Shown piece after piece: positions 47,043-58,203 of a stretch of DNA of 64,000 nucleotides (positions are counted from its first letter, which is position 1; every line of letters begins with the position of its first letter). The notes below the pieces were generated by a model, which worked only from the letters and a program-made list of their open reading frames with translations, was not told the origin of the DNA and ran no database searches. The stretch is taken from positions 1 through 64,000 of the forward strand of contig JAYMGJ010000068.1 in assembly GCA_037178675.1 (NCBI GenBank), written 5' to 3'. The translations under genes were made by a program, and so were the position numbers. Origin of the DNA: Scleroderma bovista. Taxonomy: Eukaryota; Basidiomycota; Agaricomycetes; Boletales; Sclerodermataceae.

Positions 47043-48439
47043 CCACCTTTGGATTCCCTCTCGTTCCTAACATAGTGGGTCGCATCATGCTCCACCAAAA
47101 CCAGGACTTCTACGTCTTGGAACTTCTCAATACCGACTGTACGCTATCCGATGACATAAGGGTACAAGTTTTCAGCTGGTCTGGGTCAGATCGATTTGCC
47201 GTGATTTCCTGTGGGCATTTCAAGTTGGGAAGTCAAATACGCCAGCATGTATACTATCTTTTTCCGGCGTACCAGTATGATATTACTTACTCTGGGCGGG
47301 TGGTCAGGACCATCATAGTCTCTGATGCCCTATGATCACCCAACACGCATGTCACGTCGATACGAGCTTTTCACGAGGCCCCGGAGGTCATGTATACATG
47401 TACACATACATATACGCTAGCTTATTGTAGTAAGTACCATTGGTTCTAGGTCAAGGATGGATGTAGGGTCCAAGGGCAAAAGAGTACCTACATAGTCCCC
47501 TATCTGCCAATATTAAATAATGGCAAGTGCATCCCGTGCCTTGACGGAAAACAGCACCATCCGTGGTTGGTCCGATCATGAGCTATGTATGAACACCACA
47601 AGAATGTTCTCGATAGCCTGCTGGGCATTGAATACAGGTAAATGTGAAGGGGAAGTTTCCGCCGGTAATAGTAACTCCCACCTAAATTAGAGACGAGTGG
47701 GGCATGAGGCCTTGGTAAATGCTCCAGGACGAGGTCGAAGACCGTCACAAAACTATCCCTAAGCTGTCAGACCTTGCAACTTATCAGAGAATGTCCTCGG
47801 GCACGTCACCGACTTCTTCAACGACCTCTGGACAGGCGCGTGGCACAGCTATTACTAGTCAACTGGACTCTGACTCGCCCAAAATTTCGCTTCCAGCGTG
47901 TCAACTTGGTTGGAGCCAAGAGATTCGGGTGTGACCTGTCAGAGCTAGTCTCCCCAAGGCAGACCAAAGATTCGATGGAAGATATGTCAGACACCAGAAC
48001 GACGCGACAAATGCACTGCACTGGGCAAAGATAGGGCTTGGGCGGCAAAGGCGGGTCGCACGGATGGGGCCACTCGATTGGGTCAAAACGATACAATTGT
48101 CAGCTGTGCTGATTCTAAGAGGGGAAGATAAATTGTTGGGTCTGGACAAGAAATAGTCGGCGTGTGTGCTCAAACGGTTGCTCTTCCAACAGCCGGGCTG
48201 TCCCAGGACAAGACCCATTTGGGTTGACATGTCTTGAAGGCGCAGGCCAAGTGCAGGCAGTGTTTGACACTTGTGTAACAACGGTTTACTACGGGCCAGT
48301 AGAACGGAACGAAGCCTCGATTGCAAAAAAAAAAAACGCGTGCTCTTCGCGTGGCGCTCTCTTTCTTTGTGTCGCTTCTGTCGCTCCTTCAATCATCCAG
48401 TCTATTCGGAACCACCTTCTTTGACCAACTGTTCCGTAC
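47043..48439. other. 1.4-kb intergenic segment
   Basis: Between the RTA1-like gene and glyoxal oxidase. An open frame at about 46976-47335 (plus strand) overlaps the RTA1 end and could be an eroded gene remnant, but has no recognisable family. A run of 12 A residues lies near 48325. No other feature was seen; the glyoxal oxidase promoter must lie in its last part. Confidence 0.4.
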
Positions 48440-50639
48440 ATGCGACTCATATCCCCTTGGCTGGCATGGCCTACCTTACTACTCTCTCGTCACGGTGTCC
48501 ATGCTCAATCCGGTGGCACGTTCGTCCAGGCTGGCAACACCCTTGTCAGTGCTATGATGGTATGAAGTTACACATCTGTCTACATGTTCGATCTTACCGA
48601 GCTTTGCAGATGTTCCTTGGCAATGAGGAGAAAGTCTACATTTTGGATAAGGCTGAGGGTAATGCTGCCCAGATTAATGGTCACCCAGCTTGGGGGTCAG
48701 TGTGGTGCGTCCTTCTACCAACGATGCGCAGCGGCTTGGGTTGAATTGTGTATGCAGGGACATCAATTCCCGCCAAGCTACCGTCATGGACGTGGTCACG
48801 AATTCATTCTGCGCTTCCGGGATGCATCTTCCCAATGGTTCCTTTGCGGCCTTTGGAGGCAATAATGCGATTTCAATTGGTATACAGTTCACATCTCGTG
48901 GTTTGTATCACAACAGCTAACAAGTCATTGGCGTTGCCCAGGTGGTGGGTCACCCTCGTCCACGGACTATGACTCCGTTTATGGAGACTATGACGGGAGA
49001 AAGGCGATTCGTATTTTGAATCCCTGCACGAACGCAGATGACTTTTCGTCCTCCAAGTGCCAATGGTTTGACAATCCTGCCGTTCTTTCCATGCAGAAAC
49101 AACGGTGGTACGCCGCAGCAGAGGCTCTCGCAGACGGCACAATCGTCCTCATTGGTGGCTTCGTAAACGGAGGCTATGTCAACAGGAACATTCCAAACAC
49201 GGATCCCACCTATGAAGGGGGTGCTGCGGAGCCCACGTATGAATTTTATCCGAGCCGTGGAGCAGCACAGGTTATGCAATTCATGACTACCACTTCTGGA
49301 TTAAACTCTTATGCTCACGCCTATCTCATGCCCTCGGGTAAGATGCTCGTGCAGGCTAACCTTTCGACTAGTGAGGATCATTTTTCCTGCTCCCGTCACC
49401 CCATAGATCTCACGTCTTTTGTTTATCACCGCAGTTTTGTGGGACTATGATCAGAATGTGGAAACACCCCTTCCTAATATGCCTAACGGTGTGGCTCGTG
49501 TGTATCCAGCTTCTGGTGCCGTGGCCATGCTTCCGTTGACCCCCGACAATAACTATACACCTACTGTCCTCTTCTGCGGTGGGACCGATCTGCCTGCAGA
49601 CTTTTACGGGAACTATTCTTGGCCATTCTTCAACACCTGGACCTATCCAGCATCAAGCGACTGCCAACGCTTGACTCCAGAACCGCAGGACGGTTCGTCC
49701 CCGACTTACGAACAGGACGACAATATCTTGCAAGGTCGGACAATGGGTCAGTTCGTCACGCTGCCAGATGGCACTATGCTTCTCGTGAACGGCGCTCGCA
49801 ATGGGACGGCTGGCTATTCCAATCAGACGTTATACGTTCCTTCGCTTGATCAAATGCCGTTCTACCAATCGCTAGCGTCAGGGCCAGTTGGCACACCCGC
49901 AATATACAACCCCAAAGCTCCAAAGGGCTCCCGTTGGTCCGACGCTGGACTCTCGTCGTCTAGCATCGCAAGATTATACCACTCTTCGGCAATTCTATTG
50001 CCTGATGCCTCCGTTCTTATTGCAGGCTCGAACCCCAACATCGATGTTACTCTCCACTCGCCGTACCCAACGACCTACACAGCTGAAATCTTCTACCCCC
50101 CCTACTTCTCTTCTAATGTGCGCCCCCAAGTGTCGGGCATCCCCAACACCCTCAGTTACGGCGGAAGCTATTTCAATCTTACCGTATCCTCGACATCCTA
50201 CAAGGGCGTGACCGCCAACCAGGCTGCGGCCAACACCACCATCGTACTCTCTCGCAGCGGATTCTCTACTCACGCGATGAACATGGGCCAACGTCACCTC
50301 CAGCTCAATAATACCTACACTGTGAACGACGACGGGACGTATGTTTTGCATGTCTCACAAGTTCCGCCAAACCCAAACTTGCTCACCCCTGGTCCGGCAT
50401 TGCTATTTGTCGTTGTCAATGGGATCCCGAGCAATGGGACAATGGTCATTGTGGGTACCGGACAGGTGGAGACACAGCCTACCTCCGCTGCTAGCGTACT
50501 CCCGCCGAGTGTTACAGCGACTTCGATTCCATCGCCGTCGTCGACGGGGAACACGGGTGGCGTCCTAGCCTTGATGGCCGACCATGTGCTGGTCGCTGGC
50601 GTCTTTAGCTTGGTGACCATGTTTCTGAATGCCTTTTAG
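48440..50639 (+). CDS. glyoxal oxidase / copper radical oxidase (AA5_1 type), secreted
   Basis: Extracellular copper radical oxidase that oxidises small aldehydes and supplies H2O2 to lignin-degrading peroxidases in wood-decay fungi. The first exon encodes a signal peptide (MRLISPWLAW ... VHA, cleaved before QSGGTF). Downstream motifs match the family: MFLGNEEKVYILDKAEGN, WDINSRQATVMDV, FCASGMHLPNGSFAAFGG containing the cysteine of the Cys-Tyr cofactor, GGYVNRNIPN with the partner tyrosine, SIARLYHSSAILLPD with the axial Tyr and His, and STHAMNMGQRHL with the second His ligand. It ends in a C-terminal hydrophobic stretch after Ser/Thr-rich residues, suggestive of a GPI anchor. The intron just before ILWDYDQ restores the family sequence. 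There are six or so exons. It appears functional. Confidence 0.93.
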
Positions 50640-50903
50640 GCTCTCTTGGTTTGTACACAAAGGCCAACTATGTTGTGTTGAGATCATGTAGACTTATACC
50701 ACTGGACTCATGCGGGTGCAAAGCACCGTGGACCATGCTAGTTACAGCGCTACATTCTTGTCTGAACATTTACCCAGGATACTATTGTTGTTACAGCAGC
50801 TATGGACACTATTCAGTACTGTCTCGCACGAGAGGCAAGATACTTACTCATTACTACCCCTCTTTCAAGTAGGTATTGATATACCCTGCAAGGATATTGT
50901 TTA

Positions 50904-51776
50904 CTATTTGACGATGGGGTTGACACCTCGAGCTGCGAGATAATCTTTAGCAATACTTGGGCTCTGTTGAATAGTAAAGTCGGAGATGCATCAGGTATGG
51001 TCCAATAAACGGCTTACTAGTCCTTTGATGAGCTCGTAAACGCTCTTGTCGTGGTACCTGAGACCTGTCTTTGGATCGGTGTATGGTGCCTATGACAGCC
51101 GTGAAGTGAGCTTTGAGCAGAGACAGGAAAATATGGATGAATGTACCTCCAATCCGGTGATGTCACAGCAATGTCGCGGTGGGAGCAAGGACGGGGGAGC
51201 CTCTATAGACGTGTCTGCAAGGAATAAATGAATACGGAATGAAAAGATATGGAGACACGACATCAAACTTCAGTGGAGGTACATGCACTCACATGTTGGC
51301 ACGTCTTCCTCCGTTTCGACTTGGGAAAAGCCACCCACTCGCACCCCATTACCGTTCTTATCAGCGTTGTTATCAACGTCCATAGCATCATCCGCTGCGT
51401 GCCCCTGTTCTTCTCTCTCCTGCCGCTTCCGTTCTCTCTCTGCGCGTTCCCGCTCCCGCTCCTGTGTCAGGACTGTCTTCAGGTTCTTTGTTCGTCTGTT
51501 GAAGTTCTTTGTATAGTTTGGGTTCTTGAATGGACGTGGGCTATGCAAAAAGGAAAGCTGTTCGGCGAGAGTCTACTATGCAACCAGCCCCACAGACAGT
51601 GGATAGGAAGGGAAGATTCTACGTTAGGAACGCGGCGTCGCAGGGAGCACGAAACTAACCGGCGTGTGTGCTGCAGAAGCATCGTTTGGTGCTTTCTTCC
51701 TGGTGGATCCTTTTGGCGGCCTAGTGCCAAGAGTCAAAAGATCAGATTCGGAACTTTGTAGAGATATGGCCTACAT
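50904..51776 (-). CDS. IES6: INO80 chromatin-remodelling complex subunit Ies6
   Basis: YL1/Ies6 family subunit, which with Arp5 contacts nucleosomes in the INO80 remodeller. Minus-strand exons: 51776-51775, 51720-51660, 51557-51293, 51214-51147, 51089-51018, 50963-50904; 528 nt, 175 residues, phases consistent. Signature blocks: RPFKNPNYTKNFNRRTKNLK, TYTSIEAPPSLLP, CCDITGLEAPYTDPKTGLRY, HDKSVYELIKGL, DYLAARGVNPIVK at the C-terminus. The favoured model has the start codon itself split by an intron: AT at 51776-51775 and G at 51720, giving MPPKGSTRKKAPND, which resembles other basidiomycete N-termini. The alternative is an in-frame ATG at 51682 (MLLQHTRRPRPFK). Convergent with glyoxal oxidase, 264 bp between stops. 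Confidence 0.88.
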
Positions 51777-52594
51777 TCTGGATGACCTTCGGTTTGGTGG
51801 AGTGGGGACAGGTCGTCACTGCCGAAGTCGCACAAGTCGTTAGTGCAAAACGAGCTCCGAGTCAGTGAGACTCTCAGGCCGCCGTCAACGTGATGGTCTG
51901 TATATTTCGTCCCTTGAAGTCTTGTCTGTCTTAGAAATGTAATTCAGTTTGTAACTCGTTCAGTTGAACGCATCCCATAAGCAACTGGATGACGTCGACT
52001 GGTGCCCCGATCGATGACCGAGTTGGCCTGCGAATTTCACCGCGAAAACCATGCTTGTTCTTGCGGGCGGCGCAATGTCTGGGCACCGCAGTTCGAATTG
52101 AATATTTACAGCTGAATGACGACGATGAACCCAGCACGACCGATAGTCAGAAGAGACGATCACACTTCGCTCTGCCCCGCTCCTTCCAAGCCATCCTCGA
52201 TTGCACCCCGACTCACGAACAAGAGCAACGTTAGGGGCCCGCTTGTGGTGGCTGTGACACTACCCGCCGGCTTACCTCATCTGGGGTCGTCTCGTCGGAG
52301 CGGTTAATGGCGGCGGCCCGCCAGTGTTGGCTGTTTCACGCCGCCGCGATGATTCCGTGGAAAAAATAAATGATCGATCTCGATCACTCTTGTTGGTGGT
52401 GAGCGCCGTCGGGGGGCGCTTGACGGCCCCCCTTTTTTTCCAGCCTCGACAGATAAATGCATCCCAGGTTCTGGTCCGTGTCATTTTTTTCGCCTCTCTG
52501 TCTGTAATGTCCCTCACTTGTCTGTCGGCCCATCGTGCCAGACTACCATCCCTCCTTCCCATTTCGCAGGTGCTGACAGCCATCATCTCCAGCT
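51777..52594. other. divergent intergenic region IES6 / Zn2Cys6 gene
   Basis: 818 bp. About 52401-52438 is a GC-rich element with inverted repeats followed by T7 (listed under findings). Several short open frames in the leader region of the Zn2Cys6 gene (52324 onward) have no family features. Otherwise nothing was recognised. Confidence 0.45.
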
Positions 52595-53812
52595 ATGTCC
52601 AATGTGCACCCCAGTCATACTGATTTTTCGCGTCGTCAGGAATATTCACCTCGTCATAACATTCCCCTCGTACTCGGTATGTCACAGTGCAACCATAATT
52701 CCTCCTTCCCTCCTGCACAAATGTACGATCCTACTTCTGCCTCGAATATCCTTGACGAATTTTCCCAACCGCACCCCCAATTCGTCGATCTACTCGAAAC
52801 CAATAGTAGCGGTGTACGTCTCAGCTATCCTCCACTCACCACCCCTACCCCATCTGCCCAGTTTTCCCCGCAATATCCCATCACTACGGTCCTTCCATCC
52901 GTCTATCACCATCCCTCGTTATCGCCGTCCTCACTTTCTCGACTTGTTCAGCCCTCATTATCTATATCAAACTCATCACCCGACGCGGGTATTCCCCGGT
53001 GTGCCGTTGCAGGATCACTCGATCCTACCACTGGAATATTCTACAGGACTCCTGAACCTCCACGGCTGAGAACTGCACAGGCATGCGAAAAATGCAGGAA
53101 GAGGAAGGCAAAAGTAAGTACCATGTTGTTGTGGACTTGAAATCGTGCCTTCTGCATGTGTTGAACTGAATTTTATTGATTCATGCAGTGTAGTGGCGAA
53201 CATCCTGCTTGCCAACGATGTCTCATTCGCGGGCTCACCTGCATTTATTCCCCAGAGGGGCGCGTTCGTGGCTCTCAGAAACCCCGGATAAGACCATTTA
53301 CCATGGTCCCACCACGCGACTCACGATCTGCCCGCCGCAGCAAGGAAACTCCAACATCTTCAAATACGAGCTCGTCGTCTTCGTCGTCAAGTTCTCCCTC
53401 CACTGCCTCGACGTCTTCCTCCCCTTTGGTCGCAACACCCTCCACCCACACTCCTGCAAGCTCGACGACGCCAACTTCGAGTCCACCATCTGGCCTCTCC
53501 CCCAAAAACTCCGGAGAAAGGGTATATGTTCCACCCGGTTCATCGTCCTTACCTTCGTCTTCATCGCTACAATTGTATCAGGACTCTTTCGCTGAAGGGA
53601 GCAGCAGCGCCAATTTCGGGTACAATTTCGGCTCGTACGACACCACCTCTCCGTCATATCTCCAAGATGTGCCTCCGCAGGTTGATGGGATGAGACCGGA
53701 CGACAGCATTGACATCGACGTGTTGGGCGAGTATTTAGATTGGGCATGCCCGAAGGATGTCAAAGAGCACTGTGAAGGCGAGCTTGCAGATGGCATGGAA
53801 TCATTGTTTTAA
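52595..53812 (+). CDS. Zn2Cys6 (Gal4-type) transcription factor
   Basis: Two exons (52595-53113, 53189-53812), 1143 nt, 380 residues. The zinc cluster is C-terminal of centre: CEKCRKRKAKCSGEHPAC followed by QRCLIRGLTC, matching C-x2-C-x6-C-x6-C-x2-C-x6-C; the single intron splits it between AKA/K and the third cysteine. Upstream is a Pro/Ser/Tyr-rich region of about 160 residues; downstream a poly-Ser tract and a region ending in an acidic, amphipathic segment (DDSIDIDVLGEYLDWACPKD) that could serve as activation domain. The fungal-specific middle homology region is absent, so this is a short-type regulator. DNA targets are unknown. Confidence 0.88.
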
Positions 53813-54689
53813 CTTCGCCATGTTGATCCATTGCACGCACGTCGCCAGTATTTCACAGTTCTCTAGCCGCGCTACAATCTTTCTTGTCTCTTTATCAATG
53901 TACTCGCCCTTGCGTTCTTTCGGACTCCTTAGCCACAGTCGTACAATGCCGTACCATCGGACCATCTCCTTAGGAGGCGCAACAACGTGTCTGAGTCTAC
54001 TGGCAACTAGACTATTGTTCAAACGTTCACCCCCGGCCCATGCATTACGATTACGATTTCTTGAGAGATCTGTAAACAATAGCAGCTGGTAAATCAGCTA
54101 GGTCGTGCCATCATTGCTATTCTTTCAGATGCCGACCACAATCGCATTCTTCAGACCGTCGCTGGCCGTGGGGATCAAAGCACAGAATTACGCGCGGACG
54201 CTGACAACGACATGTATTTCCGAATTTATTGTGCGCTTTGTTTCCTTTGTCAAAGCACGCGTGGGTGCTAGCAAGGTCCTCTTTTGTCTGCTTAGGGGGT
54301 TGAACTACTAACACCGGCTCTTTGAAGAAATCCCACTTCGAAATATGGATGTAACATCCTGCTTTGCACGGATGTCAGCAGAGACACTGCAAGGTATAAC
54401 GCACAAATGCCAGTGTTTTATGCAACGCTGATAACTTGTACTAGTAGGTTCTGCGGGTCAAAGCACTGACATGCAGGGCGTGAATGTGTTTGTTCCTTTT
54501 GTCATTAGCTTCGACGTGCAAACGCTTTGTCTTTGTCTGCCGCGTGTCATAGATGCTTTGGCATCCAGAGTGGCTCAAGCGTCGCGTTCAGGACATTAAT
54601 AAAGAGATAATCACCTTCAGAACCACACCAATACTCCCCACGCCATTACGTCTCTTTCACAAAAGAACTCCTTCGACCACCAACTCGTC
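53813..54689. other. intergenic, 877 bp
   Basis: Between the Zn2Cys6 gene and the orphan gene at 54690. No open frame shows coding features. No repeat or RNA gene was seen. Confidence 0.4.
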
Positions 54690-56137
54690 ATGGTTCTGGA
54701 GAGAATAACCTATGCATCCAATGGAAAGAAGATAGTGCAACAATATCCAAATGGTCCTTTCGCTCCCCCTCTCCCCCCCGTAATATTGGATATACCAGAA
54801 ACACCCTACCTCCTCCCTGAGTCCGGTACTCAGGATACTGTCCCTGCAACTACAGACAGCTCCGATGAGGATGACCCCTTTGACACCAGGGTCTCACCGG
54901 AACCCACGCACTCTCTCAAGCAGTACCTCCGACGGGCATGGATTCCTGCCTACTGGATCGGGAACCGACCTAGAGTTGATAGAAACTGGTCCTACCATCC
55001 GGAACTCCGGGCCCGTCGTGGAACGCGGACGTTGCTGTGTGTTCGTCGAATCCAAGATGTTACTATACGCCAAACCATCGACACATGTGGGTTTTGCTAC
55101 TTAAATAATGACGGAACTATATTAAATATATGTTCAGGGATACGCACCATCCCCGATTTCGCCATTCCTGCCACTTCTTCCTTCAATGAAATAACAATTG
55201 ACCTCGCCCTCCCTTCGGTTGCTATCGCAGATCTCGCCGATGATGACATATATATTATGGACACAAATGAGATCAACTACGTCACTGATTTGAGTCGTAT
55301 TTTGAAGATGTTCACTCTCCGAACAGTCGAAACAGCCTACAAGCTACTTTGTGGACCATCAGACCCTTTAGCATCGTTGCTAAAGTTCCACGACCTTTAT
55401 TCTTCATTCCCGATTGAAGGAGCGAAGTTTGATTTGCTTGGAGTGGTATCTGTTACTCCGTTCTCTGTGTGTGTACTTATCTCTGACATCATTCTATTAG
55501 CCTGGGTCGAATTCGAAAGAACTATCCATGCTGTTGCTTGTTGTACCCTATTGGGAAGTTGATTATGGCAATCTACAGGACTTCACTCAGGAAGGCATGG
55601 TGAGTTATGACGGTTGGGTTGGACTCATCGGTCTGATTTCCCCCCGACAGCAAGCTCCAGGTAGTCTTGACTTGATTCCTGGGACCCGTCCTCCATACTA
55701 TTCCACTGTGCTCTGGGCAACGGTGAGCTACATGGCGTATTTCATTTAATGTGCGCCATTAACACATTCCTTTTATCCAGCTTTGGGAAGTGTGCAAGCA
55801 TACCAAGTGTCGGTTTTTCGCTGTGACGACTTATGATCGCTGGACCTTCGGAAACTTCAGTGACAGTACGTTGGGATCTTCGTCAAGCGATTGTTTCTAA
55901 AGGATCATTATCATTGCAGCCCTCAGGACAGCTCAGGTGACGGAACAGATTAAGGCCCCTGTTTTTCCAAAAGAGGTGTCCGTCGCTTTGCAAGACATTC
56001 AACAGTGTCAGCAGCCCAATGTTCTGGAATTTCTACTGTTCTGGCTGGCGGCAGCTAGGGACCCAGCACGCAGCCTTTTCTCTTTGCCTTCCGACCCTAA
56101 GATTAGTACTCGTGTTGAAGCCTTCTTCCCGAATTAG
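54690..56137 (+). CDS. orphan protein, probable lineage-expanded Agaricomycete family
   Basis: Not recognised as a named family. Four exons (54690-55445, 55501-55722, 55781-55865, 55920-56137), 1281 nt, 426 residues, all phases consistent. The N-terminus is Pro-rich and disordered with an acidic patch (TTDSSDEDDPFDTR). The central part is mixed alpha/beta with a Cys-rich stretch (IDTCGFCYLNND). The C-terminal half holds the blocks MLLLVVPYWEVDYGN, LWATLWEVCKHTKCRFFAVT and TYDRWTFGNFSD, the latter resembling a W-x-FG-x-F motif I associate with uncharacterised multicopy basidiomycete proteins. No signal peptide or membrane span. Function is unknown. It lies in the part of the window richest in lineage-specific genes. 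Confidence 0.65.
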
Positions 56138-56745
56138 AAATTATTGGTTAGGGCGCTATGCGGCTACTCTGGTTCACCAGATTTATCATTTCATGCACAT
56201 TATGCACCTATAGATATGGATTCCCTTGCGTCCATCCATTGAACACGAAGCACGGCTAGTGACTATCCGTATCTGACACTGGCACTGTTTTCCGTTCTTC
56301 TGCTACGGCCATCCAATCTACTTGGGGAAGGGTTTGGTTTCGTACCCGAATCTATCATCCACGGGAAGCATTTTGTGACGAGTCGCATCGGTGATCCGGA
56401 AACGGAAGTACATACATATGTTGGCGGTGACCCTTATTTCTGATCCTAATGGCAGCCTTCCTCATGGCTTTCCTGTATAGCCCCCCGTGACACTAGATAC
56501 GTATATGTCAGTCGGTGGCCCACCTTGCTGGCTGGGTGTCTATTCTAGGGTGTTCACAGAAATCTCTGACTCACGTCTGACCCGTCCTTCGTTTGGTCAA
56601 AAAAAAGGAGGCAAAAGCGACGTTCAATCCTCGCTCCGCATGTATTAGAGGTTGTGTTCACTTGAGTCCCTTAGTTGCAACAACACCTAGTAGGTCGTCC
56701 TGATGGTTCCTACTACCTCTATCATCAACTTATCTTCAGAGGCTC
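56138..56745. other. convergent intergenic region, 608 bp
   Basis: Between the orphan gene and the F-box gene, which run toward each other. Nothing was recognised. Confidence 0.4.
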
Positions 56746-58203
56746 CTACATTGTGTCCTGCGTTGAACCCAGGGTCATCTGACATCTCCTATACAACCAG
56801 AATAAGGACAACTTTGACATCGCGAATTGAAGGGCACACACCAATTGCAGCAAGTCATCTACCGTCCCAATCAAAGGAACACCTATCCATTCCAAACGAC
56901 AGTATTCGTGTATTCTCGCATAGAGTCTACATACAAAATTCCCACGAGTTCGACCTCGGTGGTGACCCTGGTGACCTGAAGAATTAGAGAATCCGAGCCT
57001 GATCAACAACCTTGGTAGATCCATGCTTTGTCTTGCTTTAAGCCATGCAACTAGGGAATCCAGCAAAACTCCATCACATTCGGGGCAGAGCAGACGCACA
57101 ATCAAGCTTTCGAGACGTGGCAAGTGGAGGGTGGTGTCTGGACCCGTGTCTGATGCGAATAGTGAATTTGCGGCGCGCAGGTAACCCACATCCACGTGAC
57201 GGATAGCAGGAAATCTAAGAGCGACAGCACCACTGTAACTGAAGTGCTCCACCCGGGACAAAACGAGATGGGTGATGTTTGGGAACTTGGTGAATATATC
57301 ACCATCCACACTATCCCTGAGGGGCGATTCATGTTGGAGGTCAATGAGTTCGGGAGCCACAATAGCCTGTAGTAGCCCGTTGAGCTCTCCTTTCCCATCA
57401 CATGCAAGCTTTTCAAGCAGTGGCAAGTGAATGCTATTGGGCGTTAGCTTCACATCTCCTTCCCACTTAGAAATCGAGAGGGACGTTAACTTCTGGAGGG
57501 ACGTTAACTCCTGGAGAGAAGAGTCTTGGACAATTGATCGCAGTTCCATACTGGTGAGATGAAGGGAGAGAGATGTGACGCTATGTGGTACCTGGAATGA
57601 ATACGATCCCAGTTCAAGGTATTCTAGACGAGGACACTGTCTGGAATAGAAGTGGGAAATGCCAGTGAATCTGGGACCCTTGTTCTGGATCGAAACGTGT
57701 GTGAGGGAGGGATATTCATGATAATTCAACCTTGTCAGTACGCTGCATAATTCAAAGACATTTCCTTGGATGACGAGGCTACGCCAGCGAACCGCGCAGG
57801 GGAGGAGGATGTCCAGTATCGCATTGAGTAATTCCTCGTCATATATTTCGCAAATACTGATTTTAAGGGGTAGTTCAGCACTCCTAGCCACTTGAGCTTC
57901 CAGTAACAACGTTCTCCGCTGCTGTGTGACCCTAATGATTGACCAGGGGCTGGGACATTGCAGTATTACATCCCTCCAGCGGCGCGATACTTTGCCTAAT
58001 TTTAGGATATTGTCGGATGACTGGATGGAAAACTCGAACATCCGCAGAAGAAGTTCGTCGGGAAGGCGATTAATGGGAGCAGGTAATTGTCTGATGAGTT
58101 CCTGTAGTTTAGCTTTCTGTGCTCGCATCGCAGCCCGAACTTGGATTTCTTGTTTCCTCAGCCGCTCCAGCTCAGCCCGTGCCATTCCTGTGAGTTCATT
58201 CAT
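56746..58203 (-). CDS. F-box domain protein
   Basis: Intronless minus-strand gene of 485 residues. The N-terminal coiled coil (ARAELERLRKQEIQVR) is followed by the F-box LPAPINRLPDELLLRMFEF, then GKVSRRWRDVILQCPSPW. The remainder is leucine-rich with a short tandem duplication (QELTSLQKLTSL, DNA at about 57481-57520). Same organisation and near-identical linker (PAPI-x2-LP) as the F-box protein at 10022, so the two are probably paralogues of a local family expansion. Likely an SCF substrate receptor, substrate unknown. Start at 58203. Confidence 0.85.
   Translation of the reverse strand: MNELTGMARAELERLRKQEIQVRAAMRAQKAKLQELIRQLPAPINRLPDELLLRMFEFSIQSSDNILKLGKVSRRWRDVILQCPSPWSIIRVTQQRRTLLLEAQVARSAELPLKISICEIYDEELLNAILDILLPCAVRWRSLVIQGNVFELCSVLTRLNYHEYPSLTHVSIQNKGPRFTGISHFYSRQCPRLEYLELGSYSFQVPHSVTSLSLHLTSMELRSIVQDSSLQELTSLQKLTSLSISKWEGDVKLTPNSIHLPLLEKLACDGKGELNGLLQAIVAPELIDLQHESPLRDSVDGDIFTKFPNITHLVLSRVEHFSYSGAVALRFPAIRHVDVGYLRAANSLFASDTGPDTTLHLPRLESLIVRLLCPECDGVLLDSLVAWLKARQSMDLPRLLIRLGFSNSSGHQGHHRGRTRGNFVCRLYARIHEYCRLEWIGVPLIGTVDDLLQLVCALQFAMSKLSLFWLYRRCQMTLGSTQDTM

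Noticed and set aside
47719..48392. Arg/Ser-rich frames on both strands upstream of glyoxal oxidase
   Set aside because: Mutually overlapping frames without family motifs, consistent with promoter sequence.
57481..57530. Tandem duplication as a pseudogene sign in the second F-box gene
   Set aside because: The duplication is in frame and adds one leucine-rich unit; the reading frame stays open for 485 codons.
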